In this document: piece after piece, positions 42,137 to 51,839 of the stretch
How positions within the stretch are numbered: the first letter of the stretch is position 1
Layout of the letters: the number at the start of each line of letters is the position of its first letter
DNA from: Acidipropionibacterium acidipropionici
GTDB taxonomy: Bacteria; Actinomycetota; Actinomycetes; Propionibacteriales; Propionibacteriaceae
NCBI RefSeq assembly: GCF_001441165.1
Contig: NZ_CP013126.1
Span: forward strand, 3,067,551-3,131,550
DNA: 64,000 nt
Direction of reading: 5' to 3'
Program-made: the position numbers and the translations under genes
Notes under the pieces: generated by a model
Databases searched by the model: none
Seen by the model: the letters and a program-made list of their open reading frames with translations, nothing else
Told to the model about the DNA's origin: nothing

Positions 42137-44869
42137 GTGTCCACCGCACCCAGATCTTCAATCCCCCGCCACCGACGGATCGCCGGGGTCGGCGCGGCCG
42201 CCCTCGCCCTCGCGACCGGCCTGGCCATGACTCCCCGGACCGCCGACGCCGCCCCTCCCGACGACGGCGGCAGGCTGCACCGGGCGCCCTCGGCCGGACG
42301 GCTCAGCACCGGCGTCACAGCGCGAATCGCCGCCCCCGACGCCGCGGTCAGCGTCATTGTCCAGATGACGGGAGATCCCGTCGCGGTCGCGCGGGCGAAG
42401 GCCGGCGGCGACCTGCCAGCGGCACAGAGCAACCGACTCAGAAACTCCCTGAGCGCTCGACAGAGCCCACTCGTCGCCCAGGTCAGGGCCCGCGGTGGCC
42501 GGATCGTGTCCCAGATGCAGTCCGCCTACAACGGCGTCCACATCACAATCCCCCGCAAGGAGATCGACGCGCTCGCGACGCTGCCCGACGTCGAGTCGGT
42601 CCACGTCATGACGCCGAAGATCCCTTCGGACGCCTCGCCCACCACCGCGAACGCCTACCTGGGCGTGCCGCAGGTGTGGCAGAGCACCGGATACACCGGC
42701 CGAAAGGTCAAGGTGGCGGTGATCGACACGGGCATCGACTACACCCACGCCGATTTCGGCGGCCCAGGCACCACCGCCGCCTACACCGGGGCGCGGGCGA
42801 CGGCGGCCTCCTCCCCCGATCCCTCCCTCGTCGGCCCGCGCGCTCCCCGGATCAAGGGCGGCCACGACTTCGCCGGCGACGCCTACAACTCCTCGGGCAC
42901 CGGTGCGGCACTGACACCGCGCCCCGACTCCAACCCGCTGGACTGCGTCGGCCACGGCACCCACGTATCCGGTGTGCTCGGCGGGTCCGGGGTCACATCG
43001 GCGGGCGCCGCCTACCGGGGCCCCTATACCGCCTCCGCCGTCAAGAGCCTGGAGGAGAGCCCCGGCGTCGCTCCTCAGGCCGACCTGTACGCATTGAAGA
43101 TCTTCGGCTGCACGGGCACCAGCGATCTCACCACCGAGGCGATCGACTGGGCCGTCGGCCACGGCATGGACGTCATCAACATGTCGCTGGGCGGTGCCTA
43201 CGGCCGCCCCGACGACCCCGACGCCGTGGCCGCCGCCAATGCTGTGGCGGCCGGCGCCGTCGTCATCGCGGCCGCCGGGAACACCGGGCAGAATCCCTAC
43301 CTGGCCGGCGCCCCGGGCACCGGCCACGGCGTCGTCTCGGTGGCCGCCGTCAACAATGCGGCGTCCCTGCCCGGCTACCGCGGCTATGCGCCCTTCAGCG
43401 CCTCCGGCCCCGCCGGCCAGGACTCGAGCCTGACTCCTGACATCGCCGCCCCCGGGGTCCTCATCGGGTCGGCGGCGATAGGCACCGGGACCGGCTCCGT
43501 CGAGATGTCGGGCACCTCGGTCGCCGCCCCGCAGGTGGCCGGCGTGGCCGCCCTGGCGGTCCAGGCGCATCCCGGCTGGAGCGGGCCGCGGATCGCCGCG
43601 GCGCTGACCTCCACGGCGTCTCCCGACGCCGTCGCCGGATACAACCCCGTCCTGGGCGGCGGGCTGGTGAATGCCGCCCGGGCGGTGACCACAACGGCCT
43701 ACGCGCAGGGCGACTCCTACCGGGTGCTCGCCGGCCGGGTGACCACCTCGTCACTGAGCTTCGGCTTCCAGGAGTCGACCTCAATGCTGGGAGGGCACCG
43801 CACGATCACAGTCACCAATGCGGGGCCTCGCCCGGTGACCTACACGGTGAGCAGCCGCGCCTCGGCCTCCTCCCGGCCCGCCTCCGTATCACTGATCACC
43901 CGCCGGGTCACCGTCAGGCCGCACTCCAGCGCACGGATCCAGGTCGGTCTGCGAGCCGGTGCCGCCGCCATCGGCAGCTCGCTGAGCAACGCAACCGGCT
44001 TCCACGAGATCTCCGGCACCGTGACGCTGACCTCGGGACCCGACACCCTGCAGGTGCCCTATCTCATGGTGCCCCGCGCCGCGACCTCCGTGACGGCCAC
44101 GACCCGCGGCGCCACCCGGGGCGCGGCGGCCGCGCAGAAGCCACGGCCGACGGCGCCGACCAGCCTCGTCCTCGCCAACCGCGGTGGCGCGATTCCCGCA
44201 CAGTCCAGCGTCTACACCTGGGGTCTGGCCGATGCCCGCCGGGACCCGACCCTGTCGGGCGGTGCGGGCTACGACCTGCGCGCCGCAGGGGCCCAGACCA
44301 TGCAGGTCGGCGGCGCACCGGTGGTGGTCTTCGCCCTCAACACGTGGGACCGCTGGTCCAACGCCGCGGCCAACGAGTACGACGTGGCCGCCGACACCGA
44401 CGGGGACGGGGACGCCGACCGCATCGTCTTCGCCACCGACTCCGGGGTCGTGCGCCGGGGCGTCCAGGACGGCACCAGCGAGGTGTTCATCCAGGACGTC
44501 GCCACCGGAGCCATCTCGGCGTCGGGCTTCCTCGCCGTCTCACCCACGGACTCGAGCACCATCCAGCTGCCGGTGACGGCCGCCGATCTGGGGCTCAGCG
44601 CATCGGCGGGCGGCTTCTCCTACACGGTCGCCGGATACGGCGGCAACGCGGGAAGCGACGACACCGGCTCCACCTGGGCGCGCTACAACCCCTGGGCGCT
44701 GGCCCTGGCGGCCGCCACCGACGCGACCGTCCCGGTCAACCGGTCGGTCAGCATTCCGGTGACCGTCTCGGCCGCCGAGATGACCCGACAGAGGCCCCTG
44801 GGGCTGATGGTGGTGACCCCCGACAACCGGAACGGCAGCGCCCAGGCCGCCCTGCTGCACGTCTCCTGA
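42137..44869 (+). CDS. Secreted subtilisin-like serine protease (S8 family)
   Basis: The 910-residue protease starts at GTG with a signal peptide (hydrophobic core about 15-30, ending near TADA-AP). A propeptide inhibitor domain (I9, about 65-160) precedes the catalytic domain: Asp in [15 protein letters not shown], His in [12 protein letters not shown], Ser in [18 protein letters not shown]-terminal region of about 350 residues contains beta-rich repeats and [12 protein letters not shown], a possible calcium site. There is no LPXTG or membrane anchor, so it is probably released. The GTG has no strong ribosome site; an upstream ATG at 42095 is possible. Confidence 0.88.
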   Translation: MSTAPRSSIPRHRRIAGVGAAALALATGLAMTPRTADAAPPDDGGRLHRAPSAGRLSTGVTARIAAPDAAVSVIVQMTGDPVAVARAKAGGDLPAAQSNRLRNSLSARQSPLVAQVRARGGRIVSQMQSAYNGVHITIPRKEIDALATLPDVESVHVMTPKIPSDASPTTANAYLGVPQVWQSTGYTGRKVKVAVIDTGIDYTHADFGGPGTTAAYTGARATAASSPDPSLVGPRAPRIKGGHDFAGDAYNSSGTGAALTPRPDSNPLDCVGHGTHVSGVLGGSGVTSAGAAYRGPYTASAVKSLEESPGVAPQADLYALKIFGCTGTSDLTTEAIDWAVGHGMDVINMSLGGAYGRPDDPDAVAAANAVAAGAVVIAAAGNTGQNPYLAGAPGTGHGVVSVAAVNNAASLPGYRGYAPFSASGPAGQDSSLTPDIAAPGVLIGSAAIGTGTGSVEMSGTSVAAPQVAGVAALAVQAHPGWSGPRIAAALTSTASPDAVAGYNPVLGGGLVNAARAVTTTAYAQGDSYRVLAGRVTTSSLSFGFQESTSMLGGHRTITVTNAGPRPVTYTVSSRASASSRPASVSLITRRVTVRPHSSARIQVGLRAGAAAIGSSLSNATGFHEISGTVTLTSGPDTLQVPYLMVPRAATSVTATTRGATRGAAAAQKPRPTAPTSLVLANRGGAIPAQSSVYTWGLADARRDPTLSGGAGYDLRAAGAQTMQVGGAPVVVFALNTWDRWSNAAANEYDVAADTDGDGDADRIVFATDSGVVRRGVQDGTSEVFIQDVATGAISASGFLAVSPTDSSTIQLPVTAADLGLSASAGGFSYTVAGYGGNAGSDDTGSTWARYNPWALALAAATDATVPVNRSVSIPVTVSAAEMTRQRPLGLMVVTPDNRNGSAQAALLHVS

Positions 44870-44902
44870 ACGGATGGCCCGGTCGGCGGGCAGGATCGGG
44901 TC

Positions 44903-45478
44903 ATGGCCACAACTCCTGTCACCACCCTGGAGATCCACCCGGCCGATCCCGGACGGATCGGGGATATCGCCGCCGTCTACGGCACCCGCGGCGGCGCCGC
45001 GCACTGCTGGTGCCAGTACTTCACGAAGCCGGACTGGCGTTTCGAGGAGGTCGACGCCAACCGGGAGGCGCTGATCGGCCACATCCACCGGGACCCCACC
45101 CCTCCAGGGCTGATCGGCTACCTGGACGGCGAGCCGGTCGGCTGGGTCGCCCTGGGCCCCCGGTCGAGCTACCCGAGGCTGTGGCGCTCCCCCGCCGACC
45201 AGAGCCCGGAGGACCCGGGCCTGTGGGCGGTCACCTGCTTCGTGATCCGCGTCGGGTACCGGCGCCGCGGCATCGCCACCCTGCTGCTCGACGCCGCGAT
45301 CGACGAGGCCAGGGCTCGCGGGGCACAGCGCCTGTTCGCCAGGCCCATCGACACCACGGACGGCAAGCGACCCGGAGCAGACCTGTACACCGGCATCCTC
45401 AGCACCTTCCTGGCCGCCGGCTTCACCGAGATCGGACGCGCCCGCCGGGCGGTGCTCGTCGAGAAGCCCCTGTCCTGA
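44903..45478 (+). CDS. GNAT-family N-acetyltransferase
   Basis: The 191-residue protein has the GNAT fold with the acetyl-CoA motif A around [28 protein letters not shown], where RRRGIA is the pyrophosphate-binding loop, and a late [10 protein letters not shown] block. An N-terminal HCWCQYF motif with two cysteines is seen in a subset of actinobacterial GNAT proteins. Substrate unknown. It follows the protease by 33 bp and precedes uppS by 35 bp on the same strand. Confidence 0.85.
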   Translation: MATTPVTTLEIHPADPGRIGDIAAVYGTRGGAAHCWCQYFTKPDWRFEEVDANREALIGHIHRDPTPPGLIGYLDGEPVGWVALGPRSSYPRLWRSPADQSPEDPGLWAVTCFVIRVGYRRRGIATLLLDAAIDEARARGAQRLFARPIDTTDGKRPGADLYTGILSTFLAAGFTEIGRARRAVLVEKPLS

Positions 45479-45513
45479 CCAGGGGCCTGCGTCGGGATCG
45501 CTACTCTGGCGTC

Positions 45514-46329
45514 ATGGCTGCCAGCAACCGTCCCCGACCGCCCAAGCGCGGCCCGATCCCCCACCCGTCGGGGGCCCGGCCCCCGCAGCTGCCCGCCACG
45601 CTCATCCCCCGCCATGTAGCGATCGTCATGGACGGCAACGGGCGCTGGGCCAAGCAGCGCGGGCTGAAGCGCACCGAGGGTCACGCCCGCGGCGAGGACG
45701 CCCTCTTCGACGTCATCGAGGGCGCCATCGAGATGGGTATCCCGTATCTGTCGGCCTACGCCTTCTCCACCGAGAACTGGAAGCGCTCCCCCGATGAGGT
45801 GCACTGGCTGATGGGCTTCAACCGCGACGTCATCCACCGGCGCCGCGACCAGCTCGACGCCATGGGGGTGCGGATCCGCTGGGCCGGGAGGCGCCCGAAG
45901 CTGTGGCGCTCGGTCATCCGGGAGCTGGAGGAGGCCGAGGCCCAGAGCGCCGACAACACCGTCCTCACTCTGCAGTTCTGCGTCAACTACGGGGGCCGGG
46001 CCGAGATCGTCGACGCCGTCCGCGAGATCGCCCGCCAGGCCGCCGACGGCCGGATCGACCCGGAGCACATCTCGGAGAAGACCTTCCGCACCCACCTCGA
46101 CGAGCCGGAGATCCCCGACGTCGACCTGTTCTGGCGCTCCTCGGGCGAGCAGCGCACCTCGAACTTCCTACTGTGGCAGTCGGCCTACGCCGAGATGGTG
46201 TTCTCCGACGTGCTGTGGCCCGACGTCGACCGCAGGGACCTGTGGGCCGCGGTGCTGGAGTACGCCCGGCGGGACCGCCGGTTCGGCGGGGCGGTGCCCA
46301 ACGAGGTGCCTGAGACGAGCATCCGCTGA
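45514..46329 (+). CDS. uppS: Polyprenyl (decaprenyl/undecaprenyl) diphosphate synthase
   Basis: This cis-prenyltransferase makes the long isoprenoid diphosphate that carries cell-wall precursors. The 271-residue protein has the catalytic-aspartate motif [27 protein letters not shown] and [19 protein letters not shown], near the C-terminal catalytic region; the usual DLLIRTSGE is DLFWRSSGE here, as in mycobacterial Z-decaprenyl synthases. An N-terminal Pro-rich extension of about 30 residues is also actinobacterial. It is convergent with the amidotransferase gene, 1 bp apart. Confidence 0.95.
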   Translation: MAASNRPRPPKRGPIPHPSGARPPQLPATLIPRHVAIVMDGNGRWAKQRGLKRTEGHARGEDALFDVIEGAIEMGIPYLSAYAFSTENWKRSPDEVHWLMGFNRDVIHRRRDQLDAMGVRIRWAGRRPKLWRSVIRELEEAEAQSADNTVLTLQFCVNYGGRAEIVDAVREIARQAADGRIDPEHISEKTFRTHLDEPEIPDVDLFWRSSGEQRTSNFLLWQSAYAEMVFSDVLWPDVDRRDLWAAVLEYARRDRRFGGAVPNEVPETSIR

Positions 46330-46330
46330 A

Positions 46331-47143
46331 TCACGGGTAGGAGCGCTGGGAGGTGAACTCCAGGCGGCTGCGGGCGCGGCGCGAACGCTGCCACGGCGTC
46401 GTCGACAGGTTCAGGGTGCCCCTCTCGATCCGCAGCACGGTGCGCTGGGTGAGCAGCGTCCACTCCGGGGACTCCGGCCCCTGGGAGGAGATCCTCACCG
46501 ACCGGCCCCGCTCGTCGGCGGTGCGCAGGAAATGCAGATCGAAATACCCCTCCGGCTTCTCCGGGACCTGCTCGGGGAAGGCCAGGCTGAAGGCGTAGAG
46601 GGCCTCCGGGGTGCCCAACAGGCAGTCCAGCGCCCACACCCGCCCCTGGGGCACCAGATCGACGATGGTGCGGGCGGCCGCCATGATCGACTCGGGCCAG
46701 TCGGCGCCGCGCTCGTGATTGCCCAGGATCAGTGCGAAGTACAGCTCCGAGTCGGTGGTGCCGCGCACCCGGTAGTCGGAGGTGGCCGAGGCCTCCGCGA
46801 CGATCGCCGGCGTCTTGTCGAACTGGCCGTTGTGGGCGAAGCAGACGTTCCCGGCACGGAAGGGATGGCAGTTCTCGGCGGTCACCGCCAGCCCCTCGGA
46901 GGCCAGCCGCAGGTGGAACATCGCCTGGTCGGTGACCAGGGCGTCGACCATCGGCCAGAATCTGGTGGACTCCATAACCGGACCGGGATCGCGGACCACA
47001 GTGGGCTCCTCGCCCTGCCAGGAGGCGATCCCCCAGCCGTCGCGGTGGATCCGGCCCAGATCGTGGAAGGTCTTGAGATCCTCCCCGGCCGCACCGGCCA
47101 CCGCCCTGGGCCGGTCGGTCATGAATCCGAACAGTCTGCACAT
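46331..47143 (-). CDS. Class II glutamine amidotransferase (YafJ/EgtC-like)
   Basis: The 270-residue N-terminal-nucleophile hydrolase starts MCRLFGF, so Cys2 becomes the catalytic residue after Met removal. RDGWGIASW, HLRLAS, CFAHNGQF and GTTDSELYFALIL are the glutaminase-site motifs. It resembles YafJ and EgtC proteins; no ergothioneine genes are nearby. Its start is 2 bp after the stop of the second permease gene, so it is translated from the glutamate-transporter mRNA, which links its ammonia-releasing or gamma-glutamyl activity to glutamate/glutamine uptake (inference). Confidence 0.85.
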   Translation of the reverse strand: MCRLFGFMTDRPRAVAGAAGEDLKTFHDLGRIHRDGWGIASWQGEEPTVVRDPGPVMESTRFWPMVDALVTDQAMFHLRLASEGLAVTAENCHPFRAGNVCFAHNGQFDKTPAIVAEASATSDYRVRGTTDSELYFALILGNHERGADWPESIMAAARTIVDLVPQGRVWALDCLLGTPEALYAFSLAFPEQVPEKPEGYFDLHFLRTADERGRSVRISSQGPESPEWTLLTQRTVLRIERGTLNLSTTPWQRSRRARSRLEFTSQRSYP

Positions 47144-47145
47144 CC

Positions 47146-48036
47146 TCAGGTCAGCCTTCCCGCCGCGTCGTTGACTTCCAGCTCATCGATCCCCTCGGCC
47201 CGGGCGGCGCCGGCGGCCGCCGCCCGCCGGTGCATCCGCCGGTCCAGCCGGTTGGCCACCCGCGACAGGATCATGTTGATGACGACGTAGATCACCGCCA
47301 CCACGATGTAGGTCTGGATCATCAGGCCCGTGTAGGTGGTGATGACCTTGCCCTGCTGGGTGAGCTCCGGATAGGAGACGACGTAACCCAGTGTGGAGTC
47401 CTTGAGCAGGCTGATGAGGGCGTTGATGAGTGAGGGCACCACGAGCCGGATGGCCTGCGGAAGGATCACCAGCCGCATCGACTGGCCCTCCGTCAGGCCG
47501 ATCGACCGGCCCGCCTCCCGCTGGCCGTGATCGACCGCCAGGATGCCCGACCGGAAGGTCTCGGCGGTGGTGGCCGAGGAGGTGATGATCATCGGGATGA
47601 CGAGCTTCCAGAACAGCGGAAGGTCCAGGCCGATGGGCTGGCGGGGCAGGAAGAGCAGGAAGGCGTAGACGATCAGCAGCATCGGGATGGCGCGGAAGAA
47701 CTCGATCCAGCCCGCCGCGAGGGTCGAGGCCACCCGGTTGCGCGAGACCCTCAGCAGGGCCAGTCCGAGGGCCAGCGGGAAGGCCACGACCATGGCCACC
47801 GCGGTGGCCGCCAGAGTGCCCTCCAGACCCTGCCACAGGAAGTTGATGTATCCGACGCTGGTGAACGGAGCCCAGCGGTCGGCGTCGAGCTGACCGTGCT
47901 GGGCGAAGACCGTCAGGCCGGCCGCGATGACGCCCAGGATCACCAGGGTGCTGATGACCGACCACACGATGATCCGGCGCCGTCCCCTGGGCCCGGGCGC
48001 ATCGAAGAGCAGCGCGGCATCCGTGGGGGCGCTCAT
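47146..48036 (-). CDS. gluD: Glutamate-type ABC transporter permease (GluD-like)
   Basis: The 296-residue inner-membrane permease belongs to the HisMQ/glutamate type, with an N-terminal helix, the 5-helix core and the EAA loop EAGRSIGLTEGQSMRLVILPQAIRLVVPSLIN that contacts the ATPase. It pairs with the upstream permease, whose stop overlaps its start by 4 bp. Short Arg/Ala-rich C-terminal tail. No ATP-binding gene is present in this operon, so it must use an ATPase encoded elsewhere. Confidence 0.9.
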   Translation of the reverse strand: MSAPTDAALLFDAPGPRGRRRIIVWSVISTLVILGVIAAGLTVFAQHGQLDADRWAPFTSVGYINFLWQGLEGTLAATAVAMVVAFPLALGLALLRVSRNRVASTLAAGWIEFFRAIPMLLIVYAFLLFLPRQPIGLDLPLFWKLVIPMIITSSATTAETFRSGILAVDHGQREAGRSIGLTEGQSMRLVILPQAIRLVVPSLINALISLLKDSTLGYVVSYPELTQQGKVITTYTGLMIQTYIVVAVIYVVINMILSRVANRLDRRMHRRAAAAGAARAEGIDELEVNDAAGRLT

Positions 48037-48695
48037 GATGCGGTGCCCGTCACGAGTCGCAGCCGCCGGTCCAGCCAGCCCCCGCCGGCCCCGATCAGCA
48101 GGCAGACGGCCAGGTAGACCAGACCGGCGAGAAGGAAGGTCACCACGGCCTCGGCGGTCAGCAGGTTGATCTGCTGGGTGACGTTGGTGAGCTCGGCCAC
48201 GCCCACGGCCGCCGCCAGGGAGGAGCCCAGCACCGTGCCGATGAACACGTTGGTGAGGGGCTGCACCATCGTCGCCAGAGCCTGGGGCAGGACGACGTGG
48301 CGCAGCACCTGGCCGAAGGACATCCCGATGGCCCGGCTGGCCTCGATCTGGCCGAACCCGACCGCGTTGATCCCGGACCGCACCGTCTCACACACGAAGG
48401 CGCCGCTGGCCAGCACGATCGCGGCCACCGCGCTCCAGAACAGGGACAGGCTCACCCCGGCGTCCGGAAGGCCGAAGACGATGAGGATGAGCAGGCTCAG
48501 CAGCGGGATGTTGCGGAAGACCTCCACATAGATCGCACCGAGAATCCTCAACGGGGGGATCGGCGAGATCCGGAAGACCGCCATGAGTGTGCCCAGCACC
48601 ATGGCGCCCAGGAAGCCCAGCACCCCGAGCGCGACGGTGATGCCGATCCCCTGGGCGATGAGCCCCCAGTACTGCCCGACGACCGCGAAATTCAT
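48033..48695 (-). CDS. gluC: Glutamate-type ABC transporter permease (GluC-like)
   Basis: The 220-residue permease has five predicted membrane helices and the EAA loop IEASRAIGMSFGQVLRHVVLPQALATMVQPLTN. It forms the heteromeric translocation pore with the downstream permease. It begins 16 bp after the binding-protein gene and overlaps the next gene by 4 bp, so it lies in the middle of a four-gene operon. Confidence 0.9.
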   Translation of the reverse strand: MNFAVVGQYWGLIAQGIGITVALGVLGFLGAMVLGTLMAVFRISPIPPLRILGAIYVEVFRNIPLLSLLILIVFGLPDAGVSLSLFWSAVAAIVLASGAFVCETVRSGINAVGFGQIEASRAIGMSFGQVLRHVVLPQALATMVQPLTNVFIGTVLGSSLAAAVGVAELTNVTQQINLLTAEAVVTFLLAGLVYLAVCLLIGAGGGWLDRRLRLVTGTAS

Positions 48696-48711
48696 GTCCG
48701 GTCGCCCATGG

Positions 48712-49668
48712 TCAGGCGGCGATGGCCGGCGGGGTCGGGGCTCCTCCGGAGATGAGGGTGCCGAAGCTGTAGGTCCAAAGCTTCTTCCAGGTGCCGTCGT
48801 CCTCGATCTTCTTGAGGAAGCCGTTGACGAAGGTCAGCGCATCCTTGTCGTCCTTGTCGACGCCGATGCCGTAGAGATCCTCGGTGAACGGCTCGCCGAC
48901 CACCTGGATCTGCTTCTTCTGAGCCGCCGCGGCCAGCAGCAGGGACTGATCGTTGACATAGGCCGCGGCCCGGCCCTGGACCACGGCGGCCTGGCACTCC
49001 GCGTTCCCGGAGAAGGTGAGTACCTGCTTGGGCTTGCTCACCTTGTCCTTGATGGCCGCCAGACCGGTGGAGTTCGACTGGGTCACCAGCACCTTGCCGG
49101 TCAGGTCGTCGATGGTCTTGATCGAGGAGTCGCCCTTCTTGACCGCGATCCCGACCCCGGACTTGTAGTAGGGGCCGGCGAAGGAGATCTTCTTCTTGCG
49201 CTCGTCGGTGATCGAGTAGGTGGCCACGACGACGTCGACGCTCTTGTTGATGAGCAGGGTCTCGCGGGTGTCGACGCTGACCTCGGTGTTCTTGACCGTC
49301 GACATGGCGTCGTCGGATCCGAAGATGTAGCGCGACAGGAGCTGCACGATGCCGGCGTCGAAACCGGTGATCTTGCCCGACGTCGGGTCCTTGAGGCTGA
49401 ACAGCGAGGAGGTGAGGGTGCCGCCCCAGCGCAGGGCGCCGGAATCCTTGATCTTCTTGGCCCAGGGGTTGCCGGAGATATCGGAGTCGGAGGCCTTCGG
49501 CCCGGCCTTGATGATGGAGTCGAAGCTGGGGCCGGAGGCCGAGGAGGATCCCTGGCCGGGAAGCGCAGGAGCGTCCTCACCGCTCGAGCAGGCCGCCAGG
49601 GCCGCTGTCGCCCCGGCCGCCAGGCCGAGACCCAGGAGGCGTCGCCGGGTGAACTGGATCGATGTCAT
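48712..49668 (-). CDS. gluB: Glutamate-type substrate-binding lipoprotein (GluB-like)
   Basis: The 318-residue extracytoplasmic binding protein starts with TRRRLLGLGLAAGATAALAAC: a twin-arginine motif followed by a lipobox with Cys as the lipid anchor. The bilobal family-3 binding fold is seen in RWGGTLTSSLFSLKDPTSGKITGFD, SVDVVVATYSIT, and FSGNAECQAAVVQGRAAAYVNDQSLL. Glutamate or a related polar amino acid is the likely ligand. GGGAG precedes the ATG by 5 nt. It is the first gene of the operon. Confidence 0.9.
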   Translation of the reverse strand: MTSIQFTRRRLLGLGLAAGATAALAACSSGEDAPALPGQGSSSASGPSFDSIIKAGPKASDSDISGNPWAKKIKDSGALRWGGTLTSSLFSLKDPTSGKITGFDAGIVQLLSRYIFGSDDAMSTVKNTEVSVDTRETLLINKSVDVVVATYSITDERKKKISFAGPYYKSGVGIAVKKGDSSIKTIDDLTGKVLVTQSNSTGLAAIKDKVSKPKQVLTFSGNAECQAAVVQGRAAAYVNDQSLLLAAAAQKKQIQVVGEPFTEDLYGIGVDKDDKDALTFVNGFLKKIEDDGTWKKLWTYSFGTLISGGAPTPPAIAA

Positions 49669-49780
49669 GACTGCTCCCGAGACTCGTGATGGCTGAGAAA
49701 AAGCTGACCAATTATCTGCACAGTGGTGAGCGGCCCGAATGCCGTCCCATCGTCCGAAACGTTGTCTCAGGCTATGGGTC

Positions 49781-49810
49781 GGGCGGTCCACCATCAATGG
49801 TGAACCGCCC
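49781..49810 (-). terminator. Hairpin terminator downstream of leuA
   Basis: GGGCGGTCCACCAT and ATGGTGAACCGCCC pair over 14 bp with one mismatch and a 2-nt loop. It lies 29 nt past the leuA stop and before the binding-protein gene on the same strand, so it separates the two transcription units. The rest of the 171-bp gap should hold the transporter promoter. Confidence 0.65.
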
Positions 49811-49839
49811 GAGAACCGGAATTTCCCCGTGACCGCTCG

Positions 49840-51597
49840 TCAGCGGGTCGCGGCGACCTCCGCCCGGTGAACGGCGACCTTGGAGCGGTTGACCGCGCTG
49901 GTGATCGCCTTCAGCGAAGCCTGGGTGATATCGGGATCGATGCCGACCCCCCAGAGGATCTGGGTGGAGTCCCCGTCGCCGATCTCGCACTCGACGTATG
50001 CCGCGGCCTTCGCCGTCCCGCCCGAGGTCATCGCGTGCTCGGAGTAGTCGAGGACGTGGACGACGACGCCCAGGGAGTCCAGGGCGTCGACGAAGGCCGA
50101 GACCGCGCCGTTGCCCTCGCCGTTGATCGTGGCCTCCTGGCCGTCGATCCGGACCACAGCGGCGATCTGGTGGCCGGTCTCCCCTGAGCTGGTGGTGCGG
50201 GAGACGAGCTCCAGTCCGGTGGTCTGCAGGTACTCGCGGGTGAACAGGTCCCAGATCTCGTCGTGGGCGACCTCGCGGGACTCCTCGTCGGTGAACCTCT
50301 GGACCGTCTTGGCGAACTCGATCTGCAGGCGCCGGGGCAGGTCCACCTGGTGCTCGGTCTTCATCAGGTAGGCCATGCCGCCCTTGCCGGACTGGCTGTT
50401 GACGCGGATGACGGCCTCATAGGTGCGTCCGACATCGTGCGGGTCGACCGCCAGGTAGGGGGCCTCCCAGTCCACCTCGTGGAGGCCGACGCCCTGCTGC
50501 CCGGCCTTGTTCTCCAGGTCCTCCAGGCCCTTCTTGATGGCGTCCTGGTGGGAGCCCGAGAAGGCGGTGAAGACCAGGTCCCCGGCATAGGGCTGACGGG
50601 CAGGCACCGGCAGACCGGTGCAGTACTCGACGGTGCGGCGGATCTTCGGCATGTCGGAGAAGTCGATCTTCGGGTCGACCCCCTGGCTGAACAGGTTCAT
50701 GCCCAGGGTGATGAGGTCGACATTGCCGGTGCGCTCGCCGTGGCCGAACAGGCATCCCTCGACGCGGTCGGCGCCGGCCATCTGGGCCAGTTCGGCGGCC
50801 GCGACCGCGGTGCCGCGGTCGTTGTGGGGGTGCAGCGAGACGCAAACGTTCTGCCGGTCCCTGATGTTGCGGCAGAAGTACTCGATCTGGTCGGCGTAGG
50901 TGTTGGGGGTGCTCATCTCGACGGTGGCGGGCAGGTTGAGGATGATCTCGCGGCCCTCCTCGGGCTGCCAGACGTCCATCACCGAGTGGCACACCTCGAT
51001 GGCGAAATCGGTCGGGGTCTGGGTGAAGATCTCCGGGGAGTACTCGTATCCGAACTCGACGTCGTCCAGATACTTCTCGGCGTACTTGACGACCCATTCG
51101 GTGCCCCTGTGCGCCAGGTCGATGCACTGCTGCTCGTCGACGTGGAAGACGACGCGGCGGAACAGCTCGGCGACGGCGTTGTACAGATGGATGGTGCCCC
51201 GATGGGCGCCGATCAGACTCTGCGCGGTGCGCTCGATGAGGTCCTCGCGGGCCTGGGTCAGCACCGAGATGGTGACGTCGTCGGGAACCAGGTCGTCCTC
51301 GATGAGCTGGCGGACGAAGTCGAAGTCGGTCTGCGAGGCCGAGGGGAATCCGATCTCGATCTCCTTGTAACCCATCTCGACGAGCAGCTTGAACATCCGC
51401 AGTTTGCGGGAGGGGGTCATCGGGTCGATGAGGGCCTGGTTGCCGTCGCGCAGGTCGGTGGACAGCCAGCGCGGGGCCTTGTCGAGTTTCCGGTCGGGCC
51501 AGGTGCGATCGGGCAGCGCCTGCGGGATGAAGGGCTTGTAGCGCCCGATCGGCATCGGTGAGGTCAGCTGGCAGGGGCTGGGCTGAGGGCGGGTCAT
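49840..51597 (-). CDS. leuA: 2-Isopropylmalate synthase
   Basis: LeuA condenses acetyl-CoA with 2-ketoisovalerate, the first committed step of leucine synthesis, and is feedback-inhibited by leucine. The 585-residue long actinobacterial form has the TIM barrel with STDLRDGNQALIDPM, the zinc ligands in SLHPHNDRGTAVAAAELAQMAGADRVEGCLFGHGERTGN, and a C-terminal regulatory domain (about 440-585). CAGGAGACC precedes the ATG. A Leu-rich leader peptide and hairpin lie 70-110 bp upstream. Confidence 0.97.
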   Translation of the reverse strand: MTRPQPSPCQLTSPMPIGRYKPFIPQALPDRTWPDRKLDKAPRWLSTDLRDGNQALIDPMTPSRKLRMFKLLVEMGYKEIEIGFPSASQTDFDFVRQLIEDDLVPDDVTISVLTQAREDLIERTAQSLIGAHRGTIHLYNAVAELFRRVVFHVDEQQCIDLAHRGTEWVVKYAEKYLDDVEFGYEYSPEIFTQTPTDFAIEVCHSVMDVWQPEEGREIILNLPATVEMSTPNTYADQIEYFCRNIRDRQNVCVSLHPHNDRGTAVAAAELAQMAGADRVEGCLFGHGERTGNVDLITLGMNLFSQGVDPKIDFSDMPKIRRTVEYCTGLPVPARQPYAGDLVFTAFSGSHQDAIKKGLEDLENKAGQQGVGLHEVDWEAPYLAVDPHDVGRTYEAVIRVNSQSGKGGMAYLMKTEHQVDLPRRLQIEFAKTVQRFTDEESREVAHDEIWDLFTREYLQTTGLELVSRTTSSGETGHQIAAVVRIDGQEATINGEGNGAVSAFVDALDSLGVVVHVLDYSEHAMTSGGTAKAAAYVECEIGDGDSTQILWGVGIDPDITQASLKAITSAVNRSKVAVHRAEVAATR

Positions 51598-51643
51598 TGT
51601 GGTCTCCTGAATAGCTCCGGTTGTTCATGGGCAGCCGAAGTAC

Positions 51644-51709
51644 CCGCAGCGAGGGGGCTACCCGTCAACGGGCCCCGCTGCGGCACAGAAGCAGGAGAAC
51701 GTGCGCCAC
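51644..51709 (-). promoter_or_regulatory. leuA leader peptide and attenuator hairpin
   Basis: A 14-codon ORF starting at GTG (51665-51709) encodes MAHVLLLLCRSGAR, with four Leu codons in a row at 51686-51697. Overlapping its end, CCGCAGCG/CGCTGCGG (51676-51683 and 51644-51651, minus-strand sense) plus inner GGGG-CCCG/CGGG-CCCC pairs form a composite hairpin whose loop holds the leader stop codon. Ribosomes stalling at Leu codons would cover one arm. Leader-peptide control of leuA is known in actinobacteria. No T-run follows. Confidence 0.75.
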
Positions 51710-51839
51710 ATCGAGCAGACTAACACCGCCTCGCCGTCCGCGGCGGTTTCGACTCCAGTGATCGCATCGTGAGACCGCGATCGAGGCGGGCCGCCGGGCG
51801 GGGCGGCCGGTCGGCCGGTCCGATGGCAGGATCGACGCC

